Positions 1 through 9,335 of a stretch of DNA of 25,132 nt are shown piece after piece. How positions within the stretch are numbered: the stretch's first letter is position 1; each line of letters starts with the position of its first letter. Both the position numbers and the translations under genes were made by a program. Origin of the DNA: Priapulus caudatus (Eukaryota > Priapulida > Priapulimorpha > Priapulimorphida > Priapulidae); the NCBI RefSeq assembly GCF_000485595.1, contig NW_014577934.1:106275-131406 (forward strand), read 5' to 3'. The notes under the pieces were generated by a model. It saw only the letters and a list, made by a program, of their open reading frames with translations. It ran no database searches and was not told the DNA's origin.

Positions 1-248
1 GCACTGTCCCGAAGGATATGTCCAAATCCTTTCTCACAGATGATCAGAACAAGACCAGACTTAATGCCCATCCCTGTGCATTCCACTGTTTCGGCGTGTA
101 TGTGAACACATTTGGGACTAACAGGGTTTACTAGAATCCCACCACTCCACCACAGAGTCACCGCAGTAGACGTTAGATGAGCGCTGTCGCTCTGCGGCAC
201 TTGTTTGACTTTTGGTATTTTGACAATGGCGGGTAAATACAGGAGCAT
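1..248 (-). CDS. Possible first exon of an unidentified divergent gene (partial)
   Basis: On the minus strand an ATG at 248-246 opens a frame with no stop for 82 codons until the window edge. The peptide begins MLLYLPAIVKIPKVK and later contains GMGIKSGLVLIICEKGFGH. I do not recognise the family. The start lies 258 bp from the CLNS1A start in the opposite direction, so the two could share a promoter region. The ATG is the edge of a 70-bp dispersed repeat (246-315), so the start may be repeat-derived. An open frame of this length can occur by chance. A splice site inside the frame cannot be excluded. Confidence 0.35.
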   Translation of the reverse strand, partial: MLLYLPAIVKIPKVKQVPQSDSAHLTSTAVTLWWSGGILVNPVSPKCVHIHAETVECTGMGIKSGLVLIICEKGFGHILRDS

Positions 249-315
249 TTTCACAACGATGATGTTAAATTTGACAACGGTGGTGCGCCACTGTGCCTCT
301 TATGTATAAGAAACC
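246..315. repeat. 70-bp dispersed repeat, copy 1
   Basis: This stretch matches 21713-21782 in the same orientation with 5 mismatches in 70 bases and no gaps by eye. The shared core includes GGTGCGCCACTGTGCCTCTT (in copy 1 the preceding bases differ by one), followed by a small CTTATG/TATAAG-type palindrome. Here it sits between the divergent ORF at 1-248 and CLNS1A. The flanks beyond the 70 bases do not match, so it looks like a short mobile or conserved repeat. Confidence 0.75.
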
Positions 316-505
316 GTGATTAATGACTTATTAATAATTAATATGATCTTACAGGTTCTCGTGAACAAGTTCCAGTGTGAGGCTAAATTCCAATAGGGTT
401 TGTGTGGATTGAAAGGTTTCTGAGATCTACCATCTTGGGCATTATTAATTTCCTTGGTTTGACTATAGCTGCTGCTGCTATCAGAGGCATCTCGTGACAA
501 GCATT

Positions 506-624
506 ATGGTCGTTCTAACAACGTTCCCACCTCCAAGCGACGGAATCGTTCGACAGGAAGACAGCTGTCAAGCTTACATAGGCAACAAACATTTGGGGGC
601 AGGCACACTTTACATTGCTGAAAG
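506..624 (+). CDS. CLNS1A: CLNS1A exon 1
   Basis: The exon starts at the ATG at 506-508 and ends in a strong donor, AAAG|GTAAGC. It encodes residues 1-39, beginning [10 protein letters not shown], and leaves two bases of Ser40. No in-frame upstream ATG gives a better match to the family N-terminus. Confidence 0.93.
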
Positions 625-2651
625 GTAAGCTTTTACATAAGATAATAACAAAGTATATATATATATATATATACAGTCCGACCTCCTTTATCCGGTCATC
701 CGTTATCCGGAAATATCTATTAACCGGCCGCTATCTCGCAGTGTATGTTCTCTGTTTTTCATTCATTTCCACCTAAAAATCTCGCTCAAAACTCGCGCGA
801 TGTACCAACAGTACGTGTGTTTGCATGCGTGCGTGTTGTCCGCTCGTATCCGCTATGCCTCCGGTAAAATTTATGTTTTATTTCCATTTCATATAAACCA
901 TAAAACACGACAGTTTGTTACAAATAATCATAGCAACGAGTAAATACATCATCACATGCATAAACCCTACTGAACTGCATAAAAATGCTGTGTGCATAAC
1001 TCTCATATCCGGCCAAATCCCATATCCGGATGGGTGCCGGTCCCGACGTGGCCGGATAAAGGAGGTCGGACTGTATATATAAATATATAATGTAATATCT
1101 ATAAGTGTAAATATATAGATATAAGTATAAATATCAAGCTGCAGTTACATTATAACTCCATAAAACCAAGTGCGTGAAAATATTGTTCAAACATTAAAAC
1201 AAGCATTCCTTTTATCTTTATTTAGTTGTCTATCATGGGTGGGTGAAGATTCACGAGGATTCTCATTGGAGTATCCAGATATCTCTCTTCATGCTGTTTC
1301 CAAGGACGTGTCATATTTTCCACACGAGTGTCTGTACCTGTTGGTTAATGGCAGCTTAGAAGGTTGGCAAGCAAATAGTGATCCGAGTTGTCTATTTTGG
1401 TTTACTGACTTTGAATATTTTCCTGCAACATTGAATCGTATCCAGAAATTTTGTTTCTTTGGGAACTTAATATAGGAAATAGGCAGTTAGAAATAAGGAC
1501 ATTGGCATGTGTAATGATATGTAACTTTAGTCTATATAGTTATAGTTATAATTATAGCCTATATAGTTTAGGCTTATAAGCCTCGTAAGACTGACATCTG
1601 TGCCTTTATCTGCCCTGCCTGTTGCAATGTTGTTAGACAAAGAAGAAGGTATGGGGGACGATGATTCCACTGAAGAGGATGATGGTGAAGATGATGAGAA
1701 AACTACCGATGTTCGGTTTGTACCTGCAGACAAACAGTATTGTAAGTGTAGACAATTACTAATGATACAATAACTGCAAGAATAATTAAGCATATGTTGA
1801 CGGGAATGAAATGCTCACAACTGCCAGCTTGTTGGCATGACATGCATACGAAGAGTGTCGACTTTCAATGCTCACTTGTTTTTAATTATTCGTTTCTTTT
1901 CTCTGACCGTTTCTGGCTCCGCGTGACTCGTCGGCCGTGGCAGTGGAGCTGATGTTTGCAGCGATGTCCGATTGTCAAGTGCTGCATCCAGATGAGGATG
2001 ACAGCAACTCAGAAGATGACATTGGCGTGGAATCGTCGGTTGCCGGACAGGAGGGTGACGTCGTGCTCACACAGCAAGGCCAGGCAACGTTACAACGATT
2101 AGAGGCGATGCTACAGGCTGGACAACAGGGTGCGTGGTGAGATCGAGGAATAGGATATCAGATTAGTAAGAGTAGAAATCATCAGTAATTATTTTCCTTG
2201 GCGAGATTCGCACAAATTTGTTCTTAGTGTGTGTGACAGTATCTTTTGCGCGTGCCAGCTGTTAATAAGAAACCATTTATTTATGTGAAAATGCAAATGT
2301 TTTTATATGCATTTATTTTCACCTACGTACAGAAAAATTGGAATATGTAACTTATAGACCTCGTAGACCATTTATGTAAATATAGTCATGAAATAGTAAA
2401 AACAAAACTAATTCATATATCAGATGAAAGTAAAAACATGGTACGGATCTAAGTTGCAGATGTGCAACTTCTTACTTCCAATGTATCACGTATATAGCGA
2501 CATTTCTTGTTGCAAACATCCAGCTACTTATTCCTAATTTATCATGTCAATATTGACTTTTTCTGCATGTATTCTTGTTACAGGGAATGGGAATGTAGAG
2601 AATATGGACACAGACGGACAGTTTGATGATGCTGATCAGCCAGATCACTGA
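506..2651 (+). CDS. CLNS1A: Methylosome subunit pICln (complete gene, 5 exons)
   Basis: pICln is a cytosolic chaperone that holds Sm proteins in a ring intermediate and brings them to the PRMT5 methylosome during snRNP assembly. The exons are 506-624, 1226-1362, 1637-1741, 1944-2129 and 2584-2651. They join in phase to give 204 residues, against 237 in human. The N-terminal PH-like part is clear: [21 protein letters not shown], then [17 protein letters not shown]. An acidic loop follows (EEDDGEDDE), then [20 protein letters not shown] and [21 protein letters not shown] precedes the acidic C-terminus [18 protein letters not shown] matches the PRMT5-binding motif known from pICln, RIOK1 and COPRS. 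The protein is about 33 residues shorter than human, mainly between the VLHPDE segment and the C-terminus. An ATTAAA lies at 2776-2781, a possible poly(A) signal. The family assignment is secure. Confidence 0.96.
674..1073. mobile_element. pogo/Tigger-like MITE in CLNS1A intron 1
   Basis: The 400-bp element has 22-bp perfect terminal inverted repeats, beginning CAGTCCGACCTCCTTTATCC and ending with the reverse complement. It sits in a run of TA dinucleotides, consistent with a TA target duplication. The CAGT...CTC..TTATCCG terminus is typical of pogo/Tigger elements of the Tc1-mariner group. Further ATCCGG motifs occur just inside both ends. There is no transposase frame, so the element is non-autonomous. 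Confidence 0.85.
1226..1362 (+). CDS. CLNS1A: CLNS1A exon 2
   Basis: The acceptor TTTATTTAG|T completes Ser40. The exon carries the most conserved PH-like stretch, [18 protein letters not shown]. The donor GAAG|GTTGGC is weak, but it is the one that keeps phase with exon 3. Confidence 0.88.
1637..1741 (+). CDS. CLNS1A: CLNS1A exon 3 (acidic loop)
   Basis: The exon lies between acceptor TTGTTAG|AC and donor TATT|GTAAGT. It encodes the acidic loop ([14 protein letters not shown]) followed by [11 protein letters not shown], which returns to the conserved PH-like fold (human EFRFVPSDK). Confidence 0.9.
1944..2129 (+). CDS. CLNS1A: CLNS1A exon 4
   Basis: The acceptor GTGGCAG|TG completes Leu121. 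The exon encodes [19 protein letters not shown] and later [12 protein letters not shown]. Compared with human pICln as I recall it, the stretch before GQATL lacks the FYTYEEGLSHL-like segment. The donor is CAGG|GTGCGT. Confidence 0.9.
2584..2651 (+). CDS. CLNS1A: CLNS1A exon 5 with PRMT5-binding motif and stop
   Basis: The acceptor TTGTTACAG|GG completes Gly183. The exon encodes [20 protein letters not shown] followed by His and a TGA stop at 2649-2651. GQFDDAD is the conserved PRMT5-docking motif and fixes both frame and gene end. Confidence 0.94.
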
Positions 2652-4091
2652 AGCACATTCTTCCTTCCATTCCTGCATTAAGTGTCATAGATAAGTGTGT
2701 ACAGACACACAGTTGGCGGATGCGCATGATGTTGCTCTCCTCAATCCTTCATGAAAACTTCAACTGATTCGCGAGATTAAAACATGAAGAAATGGGGAAG
2801 TCAGATCGGACTCAACGAACACTTTGTGAAGTGGATACGTAGGGAAAGAAACTGGGCCCTGTGCTCAACTGAAGAGCTGATCTCAAATTCACTGTTATCG
2901 ACTGGTGTCAGTTATCGTATGGCAGAGGCATGAACGCTCCACGGATGGATTCCTATTCACAGATGTAAACATAATTAGCTAAACTTGAAAAAATGAGTGA
3001 CTTTTTATGCATAACGCAATAGTGTGGGGAAACAACAGTTTATAAAGGTTCAGCCCATCAATTCATATCAATTTGCTCAACGTGCTTTTACAGCAGTTCA
3101 CTGATCCACCGATAAAGGAAGCCGATTATGAGTAGCAGAAACCAATCGTGTTCATTTGACATTGTAATCCAGTGTACTTGTATAGTGTCAACGTTCTAAA
3201 AAAACGACGTGTAATTGTCATAATAATTTTAAGATTTCACTGCATTTTCACTCGATATGTATTAATGAAATGTAAAGCACAGAATACCAAATGCCAGTCT
3301 GCTCAATATGAATTTATTATATAAACATGTTTTGCAGCATGATAACTGAGCAGCCTTCTATTAATTCTGCAAATAAGTGCATTTTTAGAAAATGCCGAAG
3401 TTATCTCACATATACATTTATAGTATAAATATCTACATAACATACCATATTTAAACTCAAACAACACGTCAGCAATTAAAACAAGAATGAAGTATTGTGA
3501 TAAGAAAGTGACACTTCTATCTATATAAAGAGTACATAATATAGACATACATTGTCTCTATTATATACTCTTGATTTATATGCTACCACACGGTGGTTAG
3601 AACTTAGAGTAGTTGTAGAGTTACTCTAAGCAGGCCAAAATGAACAAAACCAAACTGTCTGATTTGAACAATGAAACCCATAGTAACACACCGTGATAAA
3701 TAATACAATCTCGCTGTAGTGTAGCTTTCATAATATGGTCCATAACAGCTTTGGGAGTAAAAACATGGTATATGACTATTTACAGTGAAGTACTCTTGCT
3801 GAACACTTAATTTAAATTTTAAATTTAAACAAGCACCCTGGCAACTCACTGCCCATAATACTCAACCCTCTAATTGACCTAAAATGGAGTCGATAATGAA
3901 TGGGAGACCATCTTAATTTCACCATATCCATAACAACACCATACATAAAGGGGCCAGCTCAGATAAATGTGGGAAACATTTTCAAAGAAACCGTAACGCA
4001 CACATGCTACAAATACTTCAACATTACAAATTACCAACTCCAACACTTTGTTCCTACTGAGCTTATTCATAGCACTCATGTCCTCTGCAAT
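2652..4091. other. Intergenic space between convergent genes
   Basis: AT-rich, with no supported gene on either strand. It probably includes the CLNS1A 3' UTR; an ATTAAA lies at 2776-2781. The short open frames here have no conserved features or splice partners. The only local structure is a small A/T palindrome near 3805-3830. Confidence 0.6.
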
Positions 4092-4485
4092 GTCCCCAGC
4101 CACACCCCTCACAGTCTGCAATGTCCCCAGCCACACCCCTCACAGTCTGCAATGTCCCCAGCCACACCCTCACAGTCTGCAATGTCCCCAGCCACACCCC
4201 TCACAGTCTGCCAATGTCCCCAGCCACACCCCTCACAGTTCATTGTCCCGCCCTACATCTGCCGTCCCCAGCCACACCCTCACATGTCTTCAATGTCCCC
4301 AGCCACTACGCTCACAGTCTCGCAATGTCCCCAGCCACACCCCTCACAGCTCTGCAATGCTCCCCAGCCAACACCCTCACAGTTGCCAATGTCCCCAGCC
4401 ACACCCTCACAGTCTGCATGTCCCCAGCCACACCCTCACAGTCTGCAATGTCCCCAGCCACACCCCTCACAGTCTGCAATGCATT
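4092..4485. repeat. 31-bp minisatellite, about 13 copies
   Basis: The unit starts GTCCCCAGCCACACCCCTCA and continues to AGTCTGCAAT. Unit starts fall near 4092, 4123, 4154, 4184, 4216, 4245, 4264, 4295, 4327, 4359, 4391, 4420 and 4450, so the period is 29-32 bp, with one degenerate short unit in the middle. All three plus frames stay open across it only because the unit lacks stops. These are not genes. It lies about 150 bp beyond the ENOX stop and may be in its 3' UTR. Confidence 0.93.
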
Positions 4486-4632
4486 CACATAATTCATACC
4501 TACACATGTGTCGCACGTGTCATCTGTGGTGCACACAGCAGCACTTACATCATCTACAGGGGGTACGCGCTAGCACTTACTCGCGTTAGCTGGGCGCTGT
4601 ACAGGGTGGAAAGATCGACTGCAGCGTAGTGA

Positions 4633-4751
4633 CTAAGCGTCGTCTACAGCCTGGAATCCGGTGAAGTGCCACCTGCGCTCCATGGAGGCACCAACCCCAG
4701 ACAGCTTCTGTACGAACACTCCCGGTAGACTCTGCAGCAGCTCGTCTACCT
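4633..4751 (-). CDS. ENOX1/2-like: ENOX-like last exon
   Basis: It encodes VDELLQSLPGVFVQKL and then SGVGASMERRWHFTGFQAV before DDA and a TAG stop at 4635-4633, matching the ENOX C-terminus. The 5' edge is uncertain. The upstream donor needs an acceptor in phase 1, which gives 4751 (CGCGAG|AG), but then about five residues are missing relative to vertebrates. A better-looking CAG at 4771-4769 is in the wrong phase. Confidence 0.8.
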
Positions 4752-7700
4752 CTCGCGTACCAGAATACCTGCCCCAGCCGAGCAAGGTATAGCCAACTTT
4801 GATTAACATTCGGTCATTATCTACCTGACGCTTAACCAAATAAAATGAAAGAAGCACTTTGTTAACACGGTATTATCTACCTGACGCTGAACCAAATAGA
4901 ATGATAGAAGCACTTTGTTAACATGGTATTATCTACCTGATGCTTAACCAAATAAAATGAAAGAAGCACTTTGTTAACACGGTATTATCTACCTGACGCT
5001 TAACCAAATAGAATGAACGAAGCACTTTGTTAACACGGTATTATCTACCTGACGCTTAACCAAACAAAACAAAAGAAGCACTTTGTTAACACGGTATTAT
5101 CTACCTGACGCTTAACCAAACAAAACAAAAGAAGCTCTTTGTTAACACAGTATTATCTATTTGACGCTTAACCAAATAGAATGAAAGAAGCACTTGTTAA
5201 CACGGTATTATCAGGCAGAGAATAATGATAAAAAAATTGACAAAAAATGACAGAATTTGTCATTATTAACGCCTGGTATTATCTACCAGACGCTCAACAA
5301 AATTAAATGAAAGAAGATGAAAACTGCGGCATAGGGCAGAGATTTAGTTTCCACTGGCTTTCGACTTTATTTTTGGCTTTTGCATGTAACTTCGAGATTA
5401 ATAGCACAGCAGAGATGTGCTAATATGTATCACTTTCATAATTCTCCATGGATCCCATTATGCTTCCTTTATGTCTATATTTGGTTCCATGTATAGTCTA
5501 ACTGAATTTCCTAGCACCTATATGTTATATATGCGTGCGCGCGAGTGCATGGGTGCTGCGTGTGTCTGTGTGTATGCATATGCAGTGTGTAAAAGCAATG
5601 TTTTTTTCTGGTAAATTTTGGTTAAGTTAGGTTTTTTTAAATTTTCGCCATCTTGGCTAAAGGTTTAGGAAAGTTACTCATCGCAGTTGAGGATGATTTA
5701 CACTTACACCAAACAATTTACACCTGCCACCGGGGAGATGACAAGTTACAGTTTTACTGACTGTGTTATCACTGTACCTGTGGTGAGCCTTTGGAGGTAG
5801 GAGCAGATGTAGTCAGAGCCGGCTCCAAACGGATGGACGTGTAAAAATGTGGCAATTAAACCTAAGATCCAACAAAGCACTTTATAAATATGCATCAATA
5901 ATGGCATACATTGAATTAAGTGGCATTGATAATTTAAGTAACAGCAATAATGAACATTACTCTCTTCACAGTGTTATATAGATCATTGTAGACTCACCAA
6001 TAAGTTTGGCATCCTTCTGAGAGATTTGCCGCCCATCTATTCCTGAGCTTGACGTATCCGGAACTTTGGCAACCTCTGCTTTTACCTGAAAGCAAACAAA
6101 GTAAACCTATTAGATTGCAGTATCAATAACTAAATATGAAGTCAAAACTGCCATAATTTTTGCCACCGATAGAATAAAAGGTTATCCTACGCACTGGAAT
6201 TGGGACTTCTGGTTCAGCAGTGCCATCTAGCCTGGCTTCATCCATAAGAACAAGTCCCTGCTGGCCATCAATGATGACATCTGTAGTAGCAGCTGCCAAT
6301 GCCCGCAACTGAAACATACAATAACACCTCTAGTCATATCAAATGTATTACATGTATTAGACAAATATTTAGATACTTCCTGTGAGACAGGGACCAACAA
6401 ACCAATAAATGAAAAACGCTCTCTCACTCACAAGGATAGGTTGAAATATTATTACTTGCATTACTACATGCACGAGCCAGCACAGCAAAATATTTGAATA
6501 ACAAAACGCTTACATTATGTGAATAAAGATAGGAGGGCGATTAGGACGCCATCTACAAGCACATTTAATCATTTCATTACAATATTTAAATAACAAAGAC
6601 ATGTATCAAGGCCTATTGCACTACACAATCAGACCTTCTTAATCTCTTCCCCGGAGTCCTTCTGTTTACGTAGGTTTTCCATGAGTTGTTTCTGCATGGA
6701 CTCGAGTGTGTTCTGCAGTGCTTTCAGCTGATTATCTTTGTAGTCGATCAGATCCTTGTGTTCAGATTTAAGAATGTCGACCTCGTTTTTATATGCATCG
6801 ACCTGTGAGGACAAATAAGTAATCGATTCCTGATCGCGCAATCTATGCATGTGGTCAAAGACGTAGTCAGCACAAGACGTTCACTTGTTCACCCGAAGTT
6901 GCACATAATTAACAAGATAGAATTAAGTGTGTTGATCACGTTTGGCACATTAGTTTCAATCAAAATTCATGCTCGTCATATAGATAAATAACGTTAAAAT
7001 TAATTAAATGTAATTAAAGTAAGTGGAAACTTGCCTGACATCGCAGCTGGTCATTCTCCTCCTTCAGGTTGCTCAGTTGCATGCTCTGTGCATGCATATG
7101 TGCATGCGCCACTGCGAATGTACACAAACACAGTGCACACGTGACACTTACAAAATAGAATGAGTTGTTAATTTGTTTTACATTTTGTGAGCTTCAGCAA
7201 TAATTGCTTAGTGCTCCATTTCACTCTTAACCTCTTCAGCTAACCAATACAAATAATATTCTAATTAAAAAAAAAAAATACTGACAGACCACAGAAAAGT
7301 CAAAAGGGGATGTAACTAATTTAATATTATGACCAACAAATTCTTCCTAAACTTCTTACGGTACATCTCAGTACGGTGTCCCATTTTATTTAGGCCGTGG
7401 CTACGCGAACGCCCAGCTCCCAGGCTAGGCGTCCGGTCATATATTTCTTATGTGAACCTAACTATATTTTTTCAGTAAAAAACAATAAACAATAAGTTTT
7501 TACCATAATATTACTTACCTTTAGGTATTTTATCAAAAAAATGTGTTTTTGTAACTTTTGAAGCAATAGTAAATCCAGTGAAATCAACGATTTGAAAGGG
7601 AGCGTGGCCTAATCGTGGCGTGGATTTGGGAATCTGTGCAGAGCTTTGTAATGGATGACCGGACGCATAGCCACTGCGTTTTATTTATGCCACAGAAGCA

Positions 7701-9167
7701 TATCTAGCACCTACCTAGTTCCTCCTCTGTCTTCTGCTTCTTTGGTGCCGAGACACCGCTGTCTTCACCATCTGACAACTCCATCTCATCCTCCTGCCGG
7801 TCACTCAAGAACTCCTCCAAGCTGCTGGCTTTGATTTCCTGCAAAACAATGACGGGTCGTGTGACAGGACGCGTCGTGTGTGGTCTGAGGGACGGCAGTC
7901 GTTGGTTTCCTGTGGCAAACGTGAGTTCCAATCGACCCATAGCCAAACACGCACTCAAGTGAGAACACACAAGCACCTATGCATGCACGCTCACACACGC
8001 ACGCACGTACGCACGTACGCACACACTTGCATACAAAGTTATCATAGATATTGCACACAAACTTTCTCAGGGCTTGAAGAGTGACAGGTATTTAAGCACA
8101 TAACTCTGGTATTCTGGTGGACAGGACAATGCTGAGCATTATAGTGCTGTCCTTAGTGAATAACAATTAATTTCATTAATAACAATAAATTGCAAGACTC
8201 AATAATTATGTATCCCAGAATTAACAAGGAAGGCACAGCAGTGATACAAACTAAAGATAAATACAAGGTTATACTATAAAACGTTGTGGCCATTAATAAA
8301 CCAACCCTTTGTTTTTTAATATGCAATAATCTGAACCAAAATAACAGAGTACCATTCTTAAACCTGCTTAATTTATTCCATGATATTATTCTGCATTAGT
8401 GCAATAACTGTCTATATCACCTGTCTTGCGAAAATAAGCTAGAATTTAATAAATATTAATTCTTTGTTGCTTATATTATATCACAGTTTTAATAAACTTC
8501 TCGTTGCACTGAGATGTAGAATTGAGACCTTACTGTGACCGCCACTCGGGTCACTTACAAACGCTTGGCACCTTCAGCTGAAATTTCCAGTTGAAACCTC
8601 CAGTTAGGACTCTCAGTTGAGACCTTTAGTTGGGATTCCAACCACATCTGTATAAAGACATTTCTCCACTCTTCCATCGCTGTTCTTGGAGAGGGCTTGT
8701 TGGGCTGATAGCATCAGTGACTACATTACCACATGACAGCAACCAATCCTCACACCGAATGGACGTACCAACTTACTGACTGCCCGTTCGTATGTTTCCG
8801 TACTTACACTGTAATTCCGCTTGATACTTACTGACTGCGCGTTTTGTGATTGATGTTTCAAACGCATTAAAGAGTATTAATACCAATGCAGCTAATTATC
8901 GTTAATTTATGCATTAATGTCTTTAATACCGCCACAAACCTTGCAGCAGCACCCACCTGATACTAGAATTTGCTTAAATAAACAGCTGGTGCAAGTAAGC
9001 AGACACATTAAAATTTGCGCAAGAGTCATTTCAGCGAAGTGACTTCCTTGAATGACGTTACCTCTGTTCACTTTAAAAAAGCAGCTGTAAAAGCAGGTTC
9101 CACACAGAGACCCTACTATCGCATCCTGATAGCAGAACTAATACCTATGTGTAGGTTCCCTTATCTG

Positions 9168-9212
<45 letters not shown>

Positions 9213-9219
9213 GTCTCTC

Positions 9220-9270
<51 letters not shown>

Positions 9271-9303
9271 CTTCTCTCCATTCTCTCTCTCTCTGCTCTC
9301 TTT

Positions 9304-9335
<32 letters not shown>

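Noticed and set aside
3900-4629. Long overlapping plus-strand frames rich in CPQPHPSQS / NVPSHTPHS
   Set aside because: They are translations of the 31-bp minisatellite, which lacks stops in all three frames. There is no conserved protein sequence.
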